Below are positions 8,565-17,180 of a stretch of DNA of 64,000 bases, piece by piece (positions within the stretch are counted from its first letter, which is position 1; each line of letters begins with the position of its first letter). Source of the stretch: Inconstantimicrobium porci (lineage in GTDB: Bacteria > Bacillota > Clostridia > Clostridiales > Clostridiaceae); the NCBI RefSeq assembly GCF_009696465.1, contig NZ_VULX01000003.1, positions 124,001 to 188,000 of the forward strand, given 5' to 3'. The notes beneath the pieces were generated by a model. That model had not been told where the DNA came from and did no database searches. It saw only the letters and a list, made by a program, of their open reading frames with translations. The position numbers were made by a program, and so were the translations under genes.

Positions 8565-10209
8565 TATTAAAGGCTTAAATTATACATACCCTGATGAAGA
8601 TGAACCAGCACTAAAGGATATTAATCTTAAGGCTGATAAAGGTGAGATACTGCTTGTACTTGGAACATCAGGTTCAGGAAAATCAACTCTTCTTAAAGCA
8701 ATAACAGGAGCTGTGCCTAATTTTTATGGAGGCATTATTGAAGGTTATATATATATAAATGAAAAGAGTGTAAAAACAATTTCACATAGGGAAAGAGCGC
8801 ACATGATATCAGCAGTTTTTCAAGATCCTGAAAAACAGATTGTCATGAATACAGTGCATAAAGAAATAGCATTTTCACTTGAAAATATCGGTGTGCCTGA
8901 AAAGCAGATAAAAAGAAGAGTTTTTGAGTCACTTCAGTTCCTGAATATACTTGATTTAACTTATAAAAAAACTGATGAGTTGTCAGGAGGAGAAAAACAA
9001 AAGGTAGAACTTGCAGCTTGTATTGCCATGAATTCTGAAATTATTGTGCTAGATGAGCCTACATCACAACTTGATCCACAAAGTGCAGAGGAGCTTATAT
9101 ACCTTGTGAAAAAGATAAGCTCTGAGCTTGGTAAAACTATCATTGTTGCAGAACAGAGAGTAGATAAGTGGTTTGATGCAGCAGAGAAGATTATGGTGCT
9201 TGAAGAAGGTAGTATAGTATTTTATGGAGACAGGACTGAGTTTTATAATACAGATTTTATAGATTTTATGCCTCAGTACCTTAGAATAGCTAAAGAGCTG
9301 AAATTTGATTCAGCTATGGATTTCCAGTCTGTAAGAAAGAAACTTGAAAATCATGATATTTTCTTTAGTGATTGTATTGCTGCAGATTGTAATGAAAATG
9401 ATGATACAGAAAAGAGCAGCAGTATCTTTAATATGTTTAAACGAAAAAAGGAAGAAAATGAATATCTAAAGCTGAAGAATGTATCTGTAGCATATCACAG
9501 CAATATTGCTTTAAATGAAATCAATATAAATTTTGAGAAGAATAAGTTCTATACAATCTTAGGCGAAAATGGTGCAGGAAAAAGTACTCTGCTTAAAAGT
9601 ATAGTTAAACTTGTTCCATATAAGGGCAGCATTACTTATATAGGTAGAAGTCTTCAAAAAATAAACAGCTATGATATAGCAAAAGTTATAGGATATGTTT
9701 CACAGAACCCTAATGATTATATATCAAAAGATACAGTTTACGAGGAAATAAAGTTTACTCTTGATAATTTCAAGATTGATGATTCCTCAAGAATTGAAAG
9801 CATACTGAAGGATTTTAAGATTTATCAGTACAAAGATAAAAACCCCAGGGATTTAAGTGGTGGTGAAAAGCAGAGACTTGCAATAGCATCTGTACTTGTA
9901 ATGAATCCTGAGATTCTCCTGCTTGATGAGCCTACAAGGGGACTTGATTACAGCAACAAAAAGGAGCTGGGGCATATGTTAAGAAAGTTTGTAGACAGTG
10001 GCAGAACGCTGATTATGATAACTCATGATATAGATTTTGCAGCTGACTTTAGTGATGATATTTTGCTACTGATCAATGGTGAGTTAGTACAGTATGGAAA
10101 TAAGAGAGAGGTATTAAAAGAAGGTATGTATTATACTTCAACAGTTCATAAACTTGCAGGATATAGAGATGTATATACATTAGATGAATTAAAGGGATGT
10201 ATTAAATGA
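8551..10209 (+). CDS. ecfA: Fused ECF transporter ATPase (EcfA-EcfA' in one chain)
   Basis: Two ABC ATPase domains are joined in a 552-residue polypeptide. Domain 1 has Walker A GTSGSGKST, signature LSGGEKQK and Walker B IIVLDEPTSQLD. Domain 2 (from about residue 305) has GENGAGKST, LSGGEKQR and LLLDEPTRGLD. A variable linker of about 60 residues contains an acidic/Ser run. ECF systems use two ATPases, usually separate proteins; here they are fused. The ATG at 8551 is chosen because AAGGGGG lies nine bases upstream, whereas the ATG at 8542 directly abuts it. The stop overlaps the start of the S component gene. Confidence 0.92.
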   Translation: MSIVNIKGLNYTYPDEDEPALKDINLKADKGEILLVLGTSGSGKSTLLKAITGAVPNFYGGIIEGYIYINEKSVKTISHRERAHMISAVFQDPEKQIVMNTVHKEIAFSLENIGVPEKQIKRRVFESLQFLNILDLTYKKTDELSGGEKQKVELAACIAMNSEIIVLDEPTSQLDPQSAEELIYLVKKISSELGKTIIVAEQRVDKWFDAAEKIMVLEEGSIVFYGDRTEFYNTDFIDFMPQYLRIAKELKFDSAMDFQSVRKKLENHDIFFSDCIAADCNENDDTEKSSSIFNMFKRKKEENEYLKLKNVSVAYHSNIALNEININFEKNKFYTILGENGAGKSTLLKSIVKLVPYKGSITYIGRSLQKINSYDIAKVIGYVSQNPNDYISKDTVYEEIKFTLDNFKIDDSSRIESILKDFKIYQYKDKNPRDLSGGEKQRLAIASVLVMNPEILLLDEPTRGLDYSNKKELGHMLRKFVDSGRTLIMITHDIDFAADFSDDILLLINGELVQYGNKREVLKEGMYYTSTVHKLAGYRDVYTLDELKGCIK

Positions 10210-10886
10210 TGAAAAGGATATTATTTCTATTTACAATAATGCCTTTAGCTTTATTAATAATCTTTTCAGGCAGATTAAGCAGCAAATCATATTATGGAGC
10301 ACTTGTTGCACTTTCAGCATTCTTTATCATTTTTGTCAGCTATTTTTATTTTGAAAAGAGTAAAAAAGGTATTAAAGATATTGCGGTTATTGCAACAATA
10401 GGTTCATTTGCAGCTGTCAGCAGGGTACCATTTGTAATAATTCCAAATGTTCAGCCAGTAACATTCATAGTTGTTTTGGCGGGCAGTGTTTTTGGAAGTT
10501 ATACAGGTTTTTTAATAGGAACCATCTCAGCTTTTGTTTCAAATATTTTTCTTGGCCAAGGGCCATGGACTCCATGGCAGATGATTGCATGGGGGACAGC
10601 GGGGGCTATAGGAGGAATATTCTCAAAGAATAAATTACCAGTAGAGGCATTTTCAATATTATGTTTTGCTGCTGGTTTTATATATGGATTCATTATGAAT
10701 CTCTGGTGCGTGCTTGGTTTTGTAAAAACAATTAATTTTACATCAATTGCTCTTACATATATTAACGCAGTACCGTTTGATTTGGCACACTCAATAGGAA
10801 ACTTTCTATTTGCGATAGTTTTCTATGATAAGTTTTATAATATATTAGCTAGATTTTACCGTAAGGTAAATTATATAGAGAAATAA
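10206..10886 (+). CDS. ECF transporter S component, predicted cobalamin/corrinoid specificity (CbrT-like)
   Basis: A six-helix membrane protein of 226 residues forming the substrate-binding subunit. The central segment VPFVIIPNVQPVTFIVVLAG followed by FLGQGPWTPWQMIAWG is characteristic of a large ECF S-component group seen beside B12 riboswitches in Firmicutes. Specificity for a cobalamin is inferred from the riboswitch and neighbours, not from an identified binding residue. Its ATG overlaps the ATPase gene stop (ATGA-type junction). No BtuF-type binding protein or BtuCD genes occur nearby, so this looks like the sole corrinoid importer in the operon. Confidence 0.85.
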   Translation: MMKRILFLFTIMPLALLIIFSGRLSSKSYYGALVALSAFFIIFVSYFYFEKSKKGIKDIAVIATIGSFAAVSRVPFVIIPNVQPVTFIVVLAGSVFGSYTGFLIGTISAFVSNIFLGQGPWTPWQMIAWGTAGAIGGIFSKNKLPVEAFSILCFAAGFIYGFIMNLWCVLGFVKTINFTSIALTYINAVPFDLAHSIGNFLFAIVFYDKFYNILARFYRKVNYIEK

Positions 10887-10899
10887 AGGAGGATTTTAA

Positions 10900-12786
10900 A
10901 TGAAAAAAAGAAGAAGCGTCAGCATAGTAACATTGTTGATGGTAATGTTTATTTTTGTTTTATCACCAATAAGTGCTAAAGCAGAAACTTTAGGCGTTTA
11001 CGTAAGAGTAGAGGGACTTACAAATACAATAGCAGAAGGAAAAGTGAATAGTGATAATGCACTTGATGCGTTAGAACATCTATTAAAAGAAAAGAATGTT
11101 CCATATAATATTCAAGATGGAGCATATGGAAAATATATTGATTCAATAAATAACATAAAGTCAGCATCATTAGGTGGTTATGATGGATGGATGAATGTTA
11201 TTAAAGATGGTAAATCAATAGTAAGTCCAAGTGTAGGGTTGGGTTCACAAAATGTAAAAGCAGGTGACACTGTTATAGTATATTATGGTGATTATTCTAA
11301 GACAGTAATAATAAATGATGTTCTATTCAGCCCTGAAATTCCAAAGGCAGATAAAGAATTTACAATTACACTTAATAATAAGTCTTTAGACTATAATACA
11401 GGAAAAGAAGTAATTTCACCAGTTAAGAATGTTGATGTAGAAATAGATGGAAAACAATATAAATCTAATGAAAAAGGTGAAGTAAAGCTTTCATTAGCAA
11501 AGGGTACTCATAATTATAAGTTTAGTGGATATAGTGATGGAAAGTCTGTACCAGCTGTTGTGATGGACAAGGGAATATTTATTTTAGATGAAGTGAATAA
11601 ACCAGCTATAGTATATAGTGATATAAAGTACAACGAATCTGTAGAAAATAATACTGCAAAGCAGAACTATAATATTAAAGAAGTATATAAGAACACTTTA
11701 GATTTTATGGCTAAACAGAAGGTATCAAACTGGTCAGCATTTTCACTTTATAAGAGTGGTATAAAGCCAGATGATTCATTTTTAAAAGAATTCTCTGATA
11801 ATGTTAAGGAAAATCTTGATGATATGAGCCCAACACAATTAGAAAGTGGTATAATCGGACTTGCTTCAGCAGGATATACACCTTATAACTTTATGAATCA
11901 TGATATAGTAGAAAAATTATTTAACAGTGATATTAATAACTGGCTTAATAATGATGTGATTTTTGGACTGCTTACTTATAAAGCTGCTAACATAGATGAA
12001 AATTACAAGATTACTAAGAGTATGCTTGTAAATAAGCTTCTTAATGCATATAATGATGGATGGTCATGGAGCGGTAAAGGAACTGATCCTGATATAACTG
12101 CTGCTGCAATTAACTCATTAGCTCCATATTATAATGGTGAAAAAGCTGAAGGCGTTGATAATGCTAAAGTAAAAGAAATAGTAGATAAAGCTGTCAAAGT
12201 ATTATCAGACAGACAGATGAAAGATGGAAACATTGCAAGTGAATGGGGAGCTTCAAGTGACACTAATTCATTTGTTATTATGGGCCTTACTTCAATAGGT
12301 ATTGATCCTTCAAAGGGAATGTTTGCTAAAGAAAATGGTAATTTAGTTTCTGCATTAATGTCTTACAGAGGGAATAATGGTGCATTTAATCATAATGATT
12401 CTATGAAGGATAACTTATTCTCAACTGAAGAAGCACTTAGAGCCTTAATTGCTTTAAATGATTTTGAGAAAAACGGTAAAGGTGATTACTATACTTCAAA
12501 CTTAAACTTAAAATCATTAAAGGTTTATGGAGAAACTTCTAAAGAATATAATAAAGAACCATCTCAGAAAGAAGAAAATAAGAATCAGAATACAGGCTCA
12601 AATACAGGAAACAAAACAGATAATAAAGTAGAAAATACAACTAACAAGGATAATACTCCTGCTAAAGAAGAAAACAAGGTTACTTCAGGAAATCTTCCTA
12701 AAACAGGCGGTGTGTCAGCTGAAGCACTATTATTACTTGCTGTAATATCTGTTGCTTCAGGAGTATATCTGAAAAAGAGAGCATAA
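10900..12786 (+). CDS. LPXTG-anchored surface protein with DUF4430 domain and transcobalamin-like helical region
   Basis: This 628-residue protein has a signal peptide (1-28, ending SAKAE). A DUF4430 domain follows at about 50-131, with GGYDGWMNVIKDGK and a Gly-Asp-Thr strand. About 140-232 is an Ig-like beta segment. A long helical repeat region at about 255-535 has the periodicity of prenyltransferase/squalene-cyclase alpha/alpha barrels (ITAAAINSLAPYY, SFVIMGLTSIGIDPS, STEEALRALIAL). A Lys/Asn-rich linker leads to LPKTGG (599-604), a hydrophobic helix and a KKRA tail, a sortase signal. Intrinsic factor and transcobalamin combine an alpha/alpha barrel with a DUF4430-type beta domain and bind B12 between them. 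Together with riboswitch control this suggests a cell-wall corrinoid-capture protein. The ribosome site AAGGAGG is strong. Confidence 0.85.
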   Translation: MKKRRSVSIVTLLMVMFIFVLSPISAKAETLGVYVRVEGLTNTIAEGKVNSDNALDALEHLLKEKNVPYNIQDGAYGKYIDSINNIKSASLGGYDGWMNVIKDGKSIVSPSVGLGSQNVKAGDTVIVYYGDYSKTVIINDVLFSPEIPKADKEFTITLNNKSLDYNTGKEVISPVKNVDVEIDGKQYKSNEKGEVKLSLAKGTHNYKFSGYSDGKSVPAVVMDKGIFILDEVNKPAIVYSDIKYNESVENNTAKQNYNIKEVYKNTLDFMAKQKVSNWSAFSLYKSGIKPDDSFLKEFSDNVKENLDDMSPTQLESGIIGLASAGYTPYNFMNHDIVEKLFNSDINNWLNNDVIFGLLTYKAANIDENYKITKSMLVNKLLNAYNDGWSWSGKGTDPDITAAAINSLAPYYNGEKAEGVDNAKVKEIVDKAVKVLSDRQMKDGNIASEWGASSDTNSFVIMGLTSIGIDPSKGMFAKENGNLVSALMSYRGNNGAFNHNDSMKDNLFSTEEALRALIALNDFEKNGKGDYYTSNLNLKSLKVYGETSKEYNKEPSQKEENKNQNTGSNTGNKTDNKVENTTNKDNTPAKEENKVTSGNLPKTGGVSAEALLLLAVISVASGVYLKKRA

Positions 12787-12819
12787 TAGTAATAATACAA
12801 ATATCAAAAGGTGAAATAT

Positions 12820-13584
12820 ATGAAAAATAAAAAGAAGGTATTAATACTTCTTGCATCAATTATAGCAGTTAGTGTAATTATTCTGGCAGGAACAAAGATA
12901 GCAAAAAATTCACTGCAGAATAATACTGCATCATCTTCTTCACAATCTGGTATTATTAATGATAATAATGCTACGGCTAAAGAGGATAAAGAAAAAAAAG
13001 AATCTGAAAATAAAGAGAATGCTGTAAATGACAGCAATAATTCTAAGGAAAATACTGAAAAAGCATCTGCAGAAAAAGATGCAGAAGCTAAGAAAGAAGA
13101 AGCTTCAGAATCAAAGAAATCTGCAGCAGTAAATAATAACTTAGACAAAAAATCAGCTAAATCTAGTTCTTCTGCTAATGCAGCAGTAGAGAAGAAGCAG
13201 GAAGCAGCTTCACCGAAGACTCAAAATAGTGAAGTGAAACCAGAACCTGCTCCTCCAACAACAGAACCAGCTAAAGTTGAAAAACCAAATTTTACGATTG
13301 TTGATGATGTTCATCAAAAAACATTTATCAGTAAAACTGTAGAGTTTGATGGATCTAAAAGCCTAGAAGATTATACAAAGGAATTTGCCGGTGGCAGTGG
13401 AGCTTATTTTAATAATGGCTATGTAGTAAAGATGTTTAATCTGAAGGAAAAAAGTGCAGGACCGTTAAGTGGATGGGTATATTATGTTAATGGCGTAAAG
13501 CCGGGTTATGGCATGAGAGACTGTTATCCCAAAAAAGGAGACAAAATTGTTTGGAAATTCGTTTCAGATGGTGTAAATAATTAA
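12820..13584 (+). CDS. Membrane-tethered DUF4430-domain protein
   Basis: The protein of 254 residues has a short basic N-terminus and a single membrane helix (about 6-25) with no lipobox Cys and no LPXTG. A low-complexity Lys/Glu/Ala/Ser linker of roughly 125 residues follows, then a C-terminal DUF4430-type domain (about 160-254) containing SGWVYYVNGVKPGYG and GDKIVWKF. The linker looks like a wall-spanning stalk. It is the last gene of the riboswitch operon, 33 bases after the LPXTG protein, and may be a second corrinoid-binding or hand-off module next to the membrane. The ATG at 12820 is used because AAAAGGTG precedes it; a GTG at 12811 lies within that site. Confidence 0.8.
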   Translation: MKNKKKVLILLASIIAVSVIILAGTKIAKNSLQNNTASSSSQSGIINDNNATAKEDKEKKESENKENAVNDSNNSKENTEKASAEKDAEAKKEEASESKKSAAVNNNLDKKSAKSSSSANAAVEKKQEAASPKTQNSEVKPEPAPPTTEPAKVEKPNFTIVDDVHQKTFISKTVEFDGSKSLEDYTKEFAGGSGAYFNNGYVVKMFNLKEKSAGPLSGWVYYVNGVKPGYGMRDCYPKKGDKIVWKFVSDGVNN

Positions 13585-13609
13585 TTTATTGCTTATAAGA
13601 TAAAATTTT

Positions 13610-13659
13610 AAAGAGTATATATTTTAGTTTAACAGTAACTGAAGTATATACTCTTTTTT
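13610..13659 (+). terminator. Terminator of the cobalamin operon
   Basis: AAAGAGTATATA (13610-13621) pairs with TATATACTCTTT (13645-13656), followed by a T-run. It closes the six-kilobase riboswitch unit. Confidence 0.85.
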
Positions 13660-13745
13660 GTTGAATAAAATGTATGAGTTATTAAGATAATAAAATATAA
13701 TTAGTTCTTTATGGAGATGATTAGAGGATAGTTAGATTTGGATAT

Positions 13746-14702
13746 GTGGCAATACCATTAGAGCTTGGAGATAAAGGTAAGACATCAGGAACTGTTACAT
13801 ATAAGAATTATGAGAAAATGCAGAATGCTGATGAAAAAATGAATAAACTTAAAGCTGTTACGTTAAAAAATCTAGATAACCTTGGAAATGCTATAAATTA
13901 TAATATAGAAAACGAGATACATTTCTACAGAATAACATCTGCCTTAATTCCACTTGTTACTCATCCTAATGTTGGTTATTGGGGACATAGGGAAATATTT
14001 AAGAAAAATTTTCAGTATATTGGCAGGCTTATAGAGAAAAGCAATATGAGGGTAGATACACATCCAGATCAGTTTAATGTTATTAACAGTACAAATGAAG
14101 AGGTTGTTAAGAATACTGTAATAAATTTAATGGAGCATGTAAATCTCTTTGAAGATCTTAATTATGATAAGGGGATGATGGTTATCCATGTTGGAGGTGC
14201 TGCTGGAGGCAAGGAAGAAGGCCTGCAGAGGTTTATAGATAATCTTAAATCATATCCAGAAAGTATAAAGGAAAGGCTTATTATAGAAAATGATGATAAA
14301 ATCTATAATTCACTTGATGTATTAAAGCTCTGCAGTGAGATTAATGCACCTATGGTGCTAGATGTACATCACCATATGTGCAATAACTGCGGTGAAGATT
14401 TAAGTGAAGTTGTAGCAGGATGTTTTGCTACATATAAGGGTAAAAAAGTTATACCTAAAATACATTTCTCAAGCCCTAAAGATGGAGAATGTGATAGAAA
14501 GCATGCAGATTATATTAATGTAGATGATTTTATATCATTTCTAAAAGTAGCTAAAGGAATTGAAACTGATGATAAGGAAATTGAGTTTGATATAATGATA
14601 GAAGCAAAGAAAAAAGATATTGCTATGTTTAAATTAATAGATGATATTAAAAGCTTTAAGCCTGAATATTTATGGATTGACAAGACAATATTGAGGGCTT
14701 GA
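13746..14702 (+). CDS. uvsE: UV damage endonuclease UvsE
   Basis: UvsE/UVDE is a TIM-barrel, metal-dependent endonuclease that nicks DNA 5' of UV photoproducts and some other lesions. Visible family motifs include THPDQFNVINS, MVIHVGGAAGGKEEG, IIENDDKIYN, LDVHHHMCNNC and KIHFSSPKD, supplying the His, Asp and Glu metal ligands. The length of 318 residues is slightly short at the N-terminus. The first barrel strand (reading IVRFGYVA) is encoded upstream of the first canonical start, the GTG at 13746. The open frame extends only to 13725 and holds no ATG, GTG or TTG before 13746, so either an ATA at 13728 is used or the N-terminus is damaged. See findings. Confidence 0.85.
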   Translation: MAIPLELGDKGKTSGTVTYKNYEKMQNADEKMNKLKAVTLKNLDNLGNAINYNIENEIHFYRITSALIPLVTHPNVGYWGHREIFKKNFQYIGRLIEKSNMRVDTHPDQFNVINSTNEEVVKNTVINLMEHVNLFEDLNYDKGMMVIHVGGAAGGKEEGLQRFIDNLKSYPESIKERLIIENDDKIYNSLDVLKLCSEINAPMVLDVHHHMCNNCGEDLSEVVAGCFATYKGKKVIPKIHFSSPKDGECDRKHADYINVDDFISFLKVAKGIETDDKEIEFDIMIEAKKKDIAMFKLIDDIKSFKPEYLWIDKTILRA

Positions 14703-14885
14703 TGATAAATTATTAATAAAGAACGTTACTTATTAATAAATTTTAATCTTACTTTATAAAAACAAAGAACAGAAAATCAAATTCATAAAAAAACAACTAA
14801 TTTAACATTAATATGTCGAAATGATGTATAATAATTTCATGGATAGACAGAAAAACTAAAGAAAAATTTGAGAGGGGTTATCTTG

Positions 14886-16430
14886 ATGGAGAACAAAGAA
14901 CAAAAGAAAAAGAAAGTCTCGCTTATGGAAAGGGTGGGACATAAGATACCTGATCCTGTAGTTATTTTTATGATTCTTTTTGCAATAGTTATGACAGCTA
15001 CAGTTTTTATGGGTGGATTAAAATTTGAAACGCTGGCATCTGACGGCAGCACAATATCATATGAAATCAAAAATATGTTTAGTAATGAAAATCTAAGATG
15101 GATATTTGATAATGCACTTTTAACTAACTGGCTTGCATATGGCGGTGGAGTGCTTGGAACTATTCTTGTAGTAATGCTTGGAGTTGGACTAGCTGAAGAA
15201 TCAGGACTTTTGACGGTTCTGATTAAAAAAATTGGTCTTAAGGTATCAGATAGATTTTTACCTGTTGTTTTAGTATTCTTAGGAATCATGAGCAGCATTG
15301 CAACAGATGCTGGATATATTGTATTGATTCCGCTTGCAGGACTTCTTTATGTAGGGCTGAAGAAGAATCCGTTAATAGGTATGGCAGCAGCTTTTGCTGG
15401 AGTATCAGCAGGTTTTAGTGCTAATCTTCTGCCAGCAACACCTATAGATGTTATTATAGGAAACAATGCTAAGATATTTGCAGAGGGACAAGGTGTACCA
15501 TTTGTTACTCAGGCAGGAAAAGCAATTACACCAGCTACTATGCATTATATATTTATAATTGCTTCAACAGTTTTATTATCAGTAGTAGGTTATTTTGTAA
15601 CTGATAGGATTGTAAAACCAAGACTTGAAAAGGAAAGCTATGTAGTGCCTGAAAATATTGATCTTACAGATTTTACTGTGAAAGATGAAGAAAACAAAGG
15701 ATTAAAGTGGGCACTATTAGGTTTAGTTATAGGTGCAGCTATAGCATATATTCTTTATCTGGGACCATTAGCGCCTTATAAAGACGAAAATGGAAAAGCT
15801 ATAAAACCTTTTATGGACAACATAATATTAGTTATTACGATTATGTTCTTCTTACCTGGTTATTTATTTGGTAAGATGACAGGCAGGTTTAAGAATAGTG
15901 CAGATGTTGTTAAAGCAATGTCTAAGCAGATGAGCGGCATGGGATATGTAATTGTTCTTACGTTCTTCTCATATAATTTCCTTGCATTATTATCATATTC
16001 TAATCTTGGAACGTATATAACGTATTTAGGAGCTAAGTCACTAGAATTATTAGGACTTTCTAATTATCCAATATTATTATTAATGGGATTTATTATCATA
16101 ACAGCAATAATCAACCTTTTTGTTGGGGGGCTGACATCAAAATGGATGCTTCTTGGACCAATATTTATACCAATGTTATATCAGGTTAACAGCAATCTTA
16201 CTCCTGACATGGTTTCAGCGGCATACAGAGTTGCAGATTCATCGACAAATATAATTTCACCATTAATGTCATATGCAGGAATAATACTTCTATTTATGAA
16301 AAAGTACAAGCCTGAATATACATTAGGAAACATGATAAGATTAATGTTCCCTTATTCAGTATCATTCTTAGTATCATGGACAATATTACTTATTGGATTC
16401 TTTACTTTAGGAATTCCACTAGGTATATAA
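14886..16430 (+). CDS. abgT: AbgT-family transporter (p-aminobenzoyl-glutamate transporter-like)
   Basis: This large polytopic membrane protein (about 514 residues) opens with the family signature ERVGHKIPDPVVIFMILF. It contains an LGVGLAEESG segment, the re-entrant region AGVSAGFSANLLPATPID, and near the C-terminus RVADSSTNIISPLMSY. AbgT proteins import p-aminobenzoyl-glutamate, a folate breakdown product, and some members export sulfonamides; the substrate here cannot be decided. The ATG at 14886 is taken as start since GAGGGG lies about eight bases upstream; TTG codons at 14868 and 14883 are alternatives. It appears monocistronic with its own terminator. Confidence 0.9.
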   Translation: MENKEQKKKKVSLMERVGHKIPDPVVIFMILFAIVMTATVFMGGLKFETLASDGSTISYEIKNMFSNENLRWIFDNALLTNWLAYGGGVLGTILVVMLGVGLAEESGLLTVLIKKIGLKVSDRFLPVVLVFLGIMSSIATDAGYIVLIPLAGLLYVGLKKNPLIGMAAAFAGVSAGFSANLLPATPIDVIIGNNAKIFAEGQGVPFVTQAGKAITPATMHYIFIIASTVLLSVVGYFVTDRIVKPRLEKESYVVPENIDLTDFTVKDEENKGLKWALLGLVIGAAIAYILYLGPLAPYKDENGKAIKPFMDNIILVITIMFFLPGYLFGKMTGRFKNSADVVKAMSKQMSGMGYVIVLTFFSYNFLALLSYSNLGTYITYLGAKSLELLGLSNYPILLLMGFIIITAIINLFVGGLTSKWMLLGPIFIPMLYQVNSNLTPDMVSAAYRVADSSTNIISPLMSYAGIILLFMKKYKPEYTLGNMIRLMFPYSVSFLVSWTILLIGFFTLGIPLGI

Positions 16431-16447
16431 AAAATAAATGTTTATTT

Positions 16448-16498
16448 AAAAAGATGTATTCTCTTTGAATTTTAATTCGAAGAAGATACATCTTTTAT
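16448..16498 (+). terminator. Terminator after the AbgT-family gene
   Basis: AAAAGATGTAT on the left arm (16449-16459) and ATACATCTTTT on the right (16486-16496), with a partly paired upper stem (CTCTTTGAA/TTCGAAGA) and T-rich end. Confidence 0.8.
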
Positions 16499-16571
16499 GT
16501 TATATAAAATTAATTATACTTTGATTAATAATTAAATGTAACTAATGATAATTACTAGACCTGGGTTTTCA

Positions 16572-16580
16572 TGGTATAAT
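16572..16580 (+). promoter_or_regulatory. Extended -10 promoter element upstream of ybaK
   Basis: TGGTATAAT reads as a TGn-extended -10 box 27 bases before the ATG of the YbaK gene. No convincing -35 is seen, as often with extended -10 promoters. Confidence 0.45.
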
Positions 16581-16606
16581 ATAAAAAAACATAGGAGGTA
16601 GAGTTG

Positions 16607-17101
16607 ATGTCAGGAAAAGCAAAAGTAAAAACTAATGCAGTCAGAATACTTGATAGTCATAAAATAGAGCATGAAGTATACACTTATGATACTAAAGATG
16701 GCGTTATAGATGGACAAGGCGTAGCAGCAAAACTTAATCAGAATCCTAAACAGGTATTTAAGACATTAGTTACTCAGGGTAAATCAAAAGAATACTATGT
16801 ATTTGTAGTGCCTGTTGCGGGAGAGCTTGATTTAAAAAAAGCTGAAAGAGCTACTGGAGAGAAAAAGATTGAGATGATACCTATGAAGGATTTACTAAAA
16901 GTCAGTGGATATGTTCATGGTGGCTGTTCATGTATAGGTATGAAGAAACAGTTTAAGACTTTTATAGATGAAAGCGCACTAGATTTTGATATGTTCATGT
17001 TTAGTGGAGGTAAAATAGGTGTGCAGATAAAAATGAAAGCTGAAGCACTAAAGGATATTATACCTGTTGAATTTGTGGATTTGAAGAAAAATTATGATTA
17101 A
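16607..17101 (+). CDS. ybaK: Cys-tRNA(Pro)/Cys-tRNA(Cys) deacylase YbaK/EbsC
   Basis: A 164-residue protein of the YbaK/EbsC editing-domain family. These free-standing enzymes hydrolyse mischarged aminoacyl-tRNA, classically Cys-tRNA(Pro) made by ProRS. Family features are the N-terminal AVRILDSHKIEHEVYTYD, the conserved Lys in PKQVFKTLVTQG, and VSGYVHGGCSCIGMKKQF in the C-terminal half, where the GG-C-IG core lines the active site. The ATG at 16607 sits eight bases after AGGAGG; the TTG at 16604 is an alternative. It stands alone with its own promoter-like element. Confidence 0.92.
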   Translation: MSGKAKVKTNAVRILDSHKIEHEVYTYDTKDGVIDGQGVAAKLNQNPKQVFKTLVTQGKSKEYYVFVVPVAGELDLKKAERATGEKKIEMIPMKDLLKVSGYVHGGCSCIGMKKQFKTFIDESALDFDMFMFSGGKIGVQIKMKAEALKDIIPVEFVDLKKNYD

Positions 17102-17180
17102 TGATTTTTATAATGCAAATTAATTATATAATGAAAAATACTAACAAATTTTAATTTACAGATATTTAGGAGAAAGAACA

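Noticed and set aside
14799-14832. Promoter TTAACA/TATAAT before the AbgT-family gene
   Set aside because: The spacing of 21 bases is too long; only the -10 is convincing.
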